From Alentia gelatinosa (taxonomy: Eukaryota > Annelida > Polychaeta > Phyllodocida > Polynoidae): a stretch of 64,000 bases of DNA. Within the stretch, counting starts at the first letter, position 1, and every line of letters starts with the position of its first letter. Position numbers and translations under genes: made by a program. A model generated the notes under the pieces. That model had not been told where the DNA came from and did not search any database. It saw nothing but the letters and a program-made list of their open reading frames with translations. This document shows positions 57,501-64,000 of this stretch, in pieces. The stretch spans positions 27,623,300 through 27,687,299 of the forward strand of contig OX465581.1 in NCBI GenBank assembly GCA_950022655.1. The letters run 5' to 3'.

Positions 57501-60500
57501 GAACACACAAAAAAGAAGATGGTAAGCTTTCAAGAAGCTCTCTTGCCCGATGGATTTGCAGATAAATCCACTTAGGTCCGCTCTCTAAACATCTGTTCTG
57601 AATTATTCTGAGACCTAAAGGAGTTACCACCTCCAGGCACTGTCCGTGCTGCCTGCCAAGCCTGCATCCTCCTCCTAGCCACGTAAAGCTCACGCTGACT
57701 ATGCGCACCCACGGCGGGCGGACGTATGGCGGTATTGTGCATCACATTTCCCCGAGCACGATGGCACTGCTTCGCTCAGAATGCTCTCCTGGAATCAATA
57801 AGCCTGTCTGGCTGTGAGAAGACTGTAAACCACCCGATTCGCACCAGTCTGTTATCTTTGAGAACGGAATTCCCATAGTTTATTATGTAATAACGGCAAT
57901 TCAGGCGTATACATATAAATTAAGTGGACTCTTAAATATACGTGGTTATTTTCACTTGACAGGATCAATCATAATAATAATTCCAGGGCAAGAAGGAGGG
58001 GAAAAGATGAAAGTGACCAGCGTCGAATATCAAATGTGGTATACAGCAGACCCGGGTGGTACACGATACAAGAGTATCACACGGACACGCCCCAATGTCC
58101 ACTCTATCTCCGGTACAACAAACCAGTCTGTGGTCAAACACGAGGCATGTTTTAGGTCGCCCGCCACCAGGGACATCGGAGGGGTCAGCTAGGGTGCGGG
58201 ATGAGTGTTACAGATCTATACACTCTACTCCATTCGTCACTGTATGTGATTATCATATAGATTACACGGAGTCCGTGCGTGAAAGTCAATGCCGTGAGAA
58301 AAAGAAGCTGACACTATTCCGCGCACCTGTATAATATACCAAACGACTATGTACTAACTTGATAAAGATATATATATTTATATATAATGCTACATATGAG
58401 CCAATACAGGTTATAGTATTAGGAGAGGGGCTCCATATATGAAGAACGTCTAGCTATCTCTGCCTGGATAACTCTATAAAAATCTCCAGCGGACCAGGCA
58501 GTCTACCAGAAGCTCGCTCCTTCAAACGGCCGTTCACTATAGTGCTGTGTCAGCGGTATTCTCTAAGGGCTCCTGCAGGGGGCGCCCCAGTTGGTATTTA
58601 TCATTTCCTTCATTGGGTGACGGCGGCGGTGGGGGCCCCTAGCGGCGGGTCGGCGGGCTCTGCTAACATGGTTATTGATTAACGTCTCGGTTTCGGTGCA
58701 GCGCCACCTGCAGGCAGACGACCGGGTTGGGGTTTACCTGGCGTGTTTATGTCTCCATCGTTTGGTCATACAGTCCCATGATACCTATACCACTCAGCCG
58801 TCACATAGGGCTCACCTGTCGCTAACACATACTGAAATGCTTTACGCCACGACTCTTGGCATCTTCCCTAACCTTCCCGAGCCAGTCTACAGGTTTCTTG
58901 GTATTTCTTGGTCTCATGAACATGTTTACACCCGTGACGACCTCAGCGTCGGTGTTGTTAATATTCGTACCATTAACGCTTCAGACGGTATACATACTTA
59001 TAAGGCCGGTGCGATAATAACACGGTTCATGTAAGAAACACCATGGAATGTCGCTGTCAGCGTTAGATGTGCAAGCTATAACTCTGTGTCTCAGCCTGTC
59101 TTAGTTTTTTCTATTTACCTCCCTATTCAAACATAAGGCCAGAGGCATACCTCTATTATACAAAGCCAACTTGTTTCCCTACTCCTACCCGACGGCTATC
59201 TCTCGCCTCTAAATCAAATGTTCTGCGTTCCTTTTTCCCATCGTGGAAAGAGGTATGAGGCTACAATATGTAGTTTAAACGCCCAACGCAATATTTATAC
59301 AACACAAACTAAGTTATATTCATGGCATCGAGAGCAGACGTTTAAACCATAAGGTGCCTCATCTGGGCTTCCTGACCTGGCTCACCGACATTTTAAAGCT
59401 AGGCCATTACCTCTGGTAAGAACTGAATACTGAATATATCAGCTACAACATACGAATATATATATTTTTTTCCAGATCTAAACACAAGGACACATAACAT
59501 GGGACGATCATGCCTCAACTACATTCAAATAGTGTTCTGTCAACTTCAGGGAAATGGATGAGGTGTAATAACAGCCCACTTGGAAATAAAATTCTTCGGA
59601 ATTTGTTTTCACTGTTGAGTCTCATGCAATCGGCGCCAATAAAAATGGATGTTTTGAATGCCTTGGACCAAAGTGCACCTTGCAAAGACGAAAGGGTTAG
59701 CCATACATGAATACGTTATTACACACGATGAATTGGGGTCAGAGTTCTTTGAGGAGTACCATAAGTCCGCCCATGGCGAGAGGGCCTATCCCACGCGCCA
59801 GAAAGGTGCATAGTTTGACAGTGTGGAGTAACATGTGTGTAGCTGTTAGCTCTTCCCTCCTAGGAGTACCTACAGAAAGCGAGCAGCTCGGCGCATGCAC
59901 CCAGGGCATGCTGCTCAATGCACGGTACATGCGATCCGCTCGTCGGGGCCTGAGGCCAGGGTGAACAACGAGCAGCTGATGGAGGCTGCTACGCGTGGAA
60001 AGAGGAATCTCACTGTAATACTAGAACAGCTTTACGGATTCTGTCCGAAAAACGGTTATTTCCATGACATGACAAGCCCTATACAAAATACTTTTTCTTA
60101 TAACTTTTCACCCTCTTAAATATATCATATACTCTGAGAATCGTCTATTTCAATTTACGGTGTCTATCCCACTGTAGAAATATCTAGAAAAATTCAGCGC
60201 TATGCTAATCGCACCGAACAAAATCTGGTTAGGAAACAGTTGATTATGAAAAGTTTGTCCGCTGTTTTGTTCAATTCTAGTCAATTTTCAATCATGAGGA
60301 TACTTACTTTGGATTCAAAATAACAGCCGAATATCCTCAACAAATGATTTGTGCCTCACTCTAAATGATTCACTATCTATATCCGTATTCTCTTGCTTAT
60401 GAATGACCATGCACATTCGGGGTTTAAGCCTAAAGAGATTATTTCCTCTTAAGTCGTTTTCTCTCATGATCATCACTCAGACCTCGTCTACTGTCTGAAT

Positions 60501-61628
60501 ATAATCCTCCATCCTCGGCCTTCTAGTTCTACGAGTTGCTCATTAATTCCTCGAAAACTACCAATAAATCATCGATACTATGTCAGTCTGCAACAAATGG
60601 CCCTGCTCTCTTTCTTTATTAGTCATTGACAGCTTCCAGATCGCTAGGAATTTGCACTTTCTTCCTCAGACCTGCCTGATAAAATCTACACTGGCGCACT
60701 GCGCTGACGATCATGGTTACGGTGCCTGGCTCTTCAACTGGCCACATCAGTCATTTCTGGAGCAGCTCATCGAGCTGTTCCATGGGGTGCATGGCGGGTC
60801 ATTGTGAGCATCGATCAGGACACGTGTCGACCAGCTGGCTATAAGCGCCCGCCCGACCACCCGCCCGCCGGCGGGATTTGGGCCGGCGTCGTCAATGGTA
60901 TCGATTGACACGTTTGGTAAATCTGACATAGACCTGCATGCGTCGACCGGACCACGGAATTAAAGCATGCCCATCCACGGCAGAGGATCGGCAGTCTGGT
61001 TTGCATCTCAAAGGCGCCCTGATACCAACTGATGGGTCCCTCAGACAGCGGGGATGTGGGGAGAGTGAAGTGGCACGGCAGCTGTCTGTATCCCCCAGCT
61101 ATATAGATAGCACATCTAAGAATACAGAGAGGGAGAGCCCAATTTTGTCAATATGTATGTGTATTAACGATGTGCTGTCACTGTCGGACCATAGAATTAG
61201 TTTATTATTGCACTATCCCATATATAATCCCACAAAATTGTACTACTATACCTATACAGGACACGTCATTCAACTAGAGTGCAAATATACCATAGGCCAT
61301 AAGATATCTTTCAGAGAATCTATGTGAAAATGCCCCCTATCACAGCAGACATCCCAGATAACTTTAAGTTCTATAACACTTTCATATTTGTTAGCCTCCC
61401 TACTGTAAATTAATTGTTATTAAATCAGAAATAAAAGACGAAGTACGATATCGTTCTAGTTTCTAAAAGTCTTGGCGTCAGATGCCAACCACTAAAACTT
61501 CTATATAATATTGTTACCACAATATGATATAAGCCTGGCAGCTGCTATGCCTCGTAAACAACATCAAACCAATCCAACAAAGATGCCCCATATGTGGGCG
61601 GTCAAAAAAGAGAAAAAAAAGAAGACCA

Positions 61629-61678
61629 GGGAGCTGTTTCAAAACCATAGACTTAACCCATGTTTTGAAACAGCTCCC
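61629..61678. repeat. Foldback, GGGAGCTGTTTCAAAA family copy 2
   Basis: GGGAGCTGTTTCAAAA is inverted exactly around the loop ccatagacttaacccatg. The first ten loop bases are the reverse complement of the loop end at 18795-18867, so this is the same element inverted. Confidence 0.65.
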
Positions 61679-63050
61679 AGACCCATCTCCGGTACCATAA
61701 ATAAGAAACAATGAAATTGTTAAAATAATGTCATTACTGCCAGGCTATACTTGGAAGCTATATATTTGGGAGCTAACCTGACCTATGACTGTATTACAAA
61801 CTGTCAGATATACTATGAAGTCTAACACAGACAAAGCAATGATAACATTATTTCAACATATTCCATGGACAAATAGGGAACACAAAACCTAGACTTCCAA
61901 CGTCATGAATATATGACGTTATGAAATTATTATTTCTTTTTGCTTAGCCCGTACATTAGTTTCTTCAGATAAACAGACAATGTTACATCCATTTGGTTGC
62001 TCGGTCTTCCATACTGTGTCTACATGAGTCACCCTCACATGGTACTTCCACATACTGGACTGCCCTATAGTTTTCTAATGTTATAGTTATATATTTTGAT
62101 AGATGTGGGAGTCAGTGATCATCTCCAGGCCTCATCGCGCCCCCTGTTCCCACAACAGTCAGTGCGCTGTGCCCTGCAGTTCACGATTTGGGTGACTGTA
62201 ATCTCTGCGCTGTCTATCGTACGACCCGACACCCCTGTGAGCTCTATAATTAGCTGCCAATCCCACCCGTCTTTCATGATTACCAAATCGATCGGAATAG
62301 AAGCCTAGTACACATTTTTATATAATGTGCCAAGGTGGTATTACCTGGGGACACAATTGATATTGTTGAAAAATGATCTCAATATAATAACTATTACCTT
62401 CATACATGTCTGTCCTTTATCATGAAAGGTTATTGTTTGGTTCAATATATTTTCAAGAATCATATTATAGTCGAGTGGCACGGGTGTTAAGTGAAAGTGA
62501 ATCAGCTGGGCTGTTCTTCACTTCAGGATGCTGCAATCCCGCCCTGGCTGTTGTTTGGTTCCCTCGAACCTGTGTACGAATGCGCTATGGATTTGTACCA
62601 TACTATATACTTCAGTAAGTTAACAGGCACTTGCTTCAAGCCTCTCTTGGGAGACGGATCAGATTGGGTTCTCATTGTATGAACGTCCGTATTGTCTTGG
62701 TGGTTGGGGTGGCCTGCTAATCCCGGTTATTTCGGCTAACTCCCCCAGTATTACTGCTACTCAACGCATAGCGTTAAGGTAGTGTTATTCACAGGATTGA
62801 GCTCTGCTCTCCCCAGCTGTGGTCTTGTGTCATGAATAAAACCTTTTTAGTGCAGAAAGTGCGTTCTGCGATATTGGGCGTTATATCTATAGGTTAAGTT
62901 TTGGTATGTTTTTAGGGTCTTTTGGAAAGGCGGCAAAAGTCCTTTGATGATGTCAAAGGAATTATTTTTTGTTCTGTGAAGTCGGCGGTGTCAGATTTAA
63001 TTAGATGCTACTACGGAAAGGCACTTCCCATATTTGAGCGGGTGTCACAT

Positions 63051-63341
63051 CAGGGACTTGTTTCACTAGTTTCGTGACATGTCTAGATGGCGTGTCTGGT
63101 TTGTCCGGTTTCATAAGAACTAGACATTAGACTTTGTTTTGTCCGTTCTTGCTTGCACTGTTGGTGCCAATTTTGTCACGAAACTAGTGAAACAGGTCCA
63201 TGATGTGTAGATTCGTCTAATTCTTATGTCTGAGGTCTGTCTTTTCCTAAGGGCAGCTACTTGTGTTGTCACGAAACTAGACAACCCCAATGTCTGTATG
63301 GTGTCACAGACATGTCACGAAACTAATGAAACAGGTCCCTG
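63051..63341. mobile_element. MITE with 34 bp terminal inverted repeats (CAGGGAC...)
   Basis: 63051-63084 (CAGGGACTTGTTTCACTAG TTTCGTGACATGTCT) is inverted at 63308-63341 with three mismatches. Two further internal TGTCACGAAACTAG copies are at 63174-63187 and 63267-63280. The total is 291 bp, non-coding. No clear 8 bp target duplication is seen. The class is uncertain, perhaps hAT-like from the CAGGG end. Confidence 0.65.
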
Positions 63342-63577
63342 GTATTGAGTAACTGGTCACAGTTCAGTCCTCAGGACCAGGGAAGCCCCGTATTAGCCCC
63401 TTCCACAGACCACTTTGAGGTGCGCAGTACAACCTGTTGAGACAGCCAATCGCCAAAATGATGGTCATAATGCATGATCAGTACATATATGACAAGGGGA
63501 GAACGATGTAATGTGGGATTCAAATAGTCAACCTGGGTGGAGAATATATCTATCACTGTGTCCCAATGTTATGCTAC

Positions 63578-63943
63578 GTTTACACTATGTTCCCGGATAC
63601 CACGACAGCTGCATTTCAGACCACCGTGGACGAAACGAGAGCGTCGTGACACAACTTAGGGGGATAGGATGGCCAACGTGACAGACCCTGATCACCGTGT
63701 TCGCCATGGCAGAATGTTAAACTGTCAAAAAACCAGCCAAGGCAGTCATGGTGCTATTTAGAATCATTCCGGGTTGTAGTGATGAATACCACTTTATATT
63801 TTACTGGATGTGACTGAACGCAGTCGGTCGTCCTGGGGATCATGGACAAAACGGGATGGACGTGACACAACTTGGGGGATCGGTATGGACAACGTGAGCC
63901 TATAACATCCTCAAACCGTCGCCGATAGGATCATAGTGTAAAC
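63578..63943. mobile_element. MITE-like element with 12 bp perfect inverted ends
   Basis: GTTTACACTATG (63578-63589) and CATAGTGTAAAC (63932-63943) are exact inverted termini of a 366 bp non-coding unit. Inside is a direct repeat of about 58 bp (about 63623-63681 and 63839-63897), sharing CGTGACACAACTT-GGGGGAT and AACGTGA. Confidence 0.6.
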
Positions 63944-64000
63944 ACAAATTCAAGATTCCCGTGACCATCTGGCTGAGGGTCGGGGGTAAAGCCGAAAAGC

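Larger units (their letters stand above)
47990..64000. other. Upstream of CERK: no gene recognised
   Basis: About 16 kb without a convincing coding exon on either strand. It may hold CERK 5' non-coding exons and promoter. CpG-richer patches lie at about 48500-48620, 56900-57080, 58555-58670 and 60835-60900, and any of them could be a promoter. The SINE, foldbacks, poly-C tracts and right-edge MITEs are listed separately. Confidence 0.45.

Noticed and set aside
60835..60900. CpG-rich patch as a CERK first exon
   Set aside because: No ATG with a phase-1 donor compatible with exon 1 at 47976 could be recognised, so it is mentioned only as a promoter possibility.

Overview
The window is eukaryotic, AT-rich, intron-rich DNA. 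It most likely comes from a mollusc or another lophotrochozoan. That placement is an inference from the protein families, the intron structure, a LINE/SINE tail with a TTAAACAAAC-type end, and the dense small foldback and MITE-like repeats. No bacterial genes, operons or CRISPR arrays are present.

Two protein-coding genes can be assembled exon by exon. They are convergent (tail to tail). (1) An ataxin-7 (ATXN7) orthologue lies on the + strand: ten coding exons from 2498 to 19452, all with matching splice phases, about 1218 residues. It has the N-terminal C2H2-type zinc finger, a very large His/Lys/Asp/Glu/Arg-rich repeat region in place of the vertebrate polyglutamine, the SCA7 zinc-binding domain, and long Ser/Thr-rich tails. 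Its 3' UTR probably runs towards a poly(A) signal near 25409. (2) A ceramide kinase (CERK) orthologue lies on the - strand: eleven exons between about 47976 and 35660. It has a PH domain, the diacylglycerol-kinase-type catalytic domain (GGDG), and the CERK-specific C-x3-C-x2-C motif. ATXN7 is a scaffold of the SAGA deubiquitinase module in the nucleus; CERK makes ceramide-1-phosphate at membranes. Nothing suggests a shared pathway.

Layout: 1-2200 is a LINE remnant broken by two insertions. 2200-19452 is ATXN7; its 5.4 kb intron 6 holds a dead LINE and several foldback elements. 19453 to about 25430 is the ATXN7 3' UTR or flank. 25.5-30 kb is repeat-rich intergenic DNA with a pogo-like MITE, a tandem duplication, a palindrome array and a hammerhead-like motif. 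30-35.66 kb is CERK 3' flank. 35.66-48 kb is CERK, with a LINE fragment, foldbacks and a TTGCGATATT array in its introns. 48-64 kb has no recognisable gene; it holds a tRNA-derived SINE, hairpins, poly-C tracts and two MITE-like elements at the right edge.

The most unusual signal is a group of at least ten foldback (long-hairpin) elements. Several share a conserved apex or right-hand module while their stem sequences are unrelated. Other notable signals are a LINE and a SINE that share a 3' tail, a hammerhead-ribozyme-like core at 29.03 kb, and a CERK terminal splice junction that needs an extra 3n+1 nt (a possible micro-exon).
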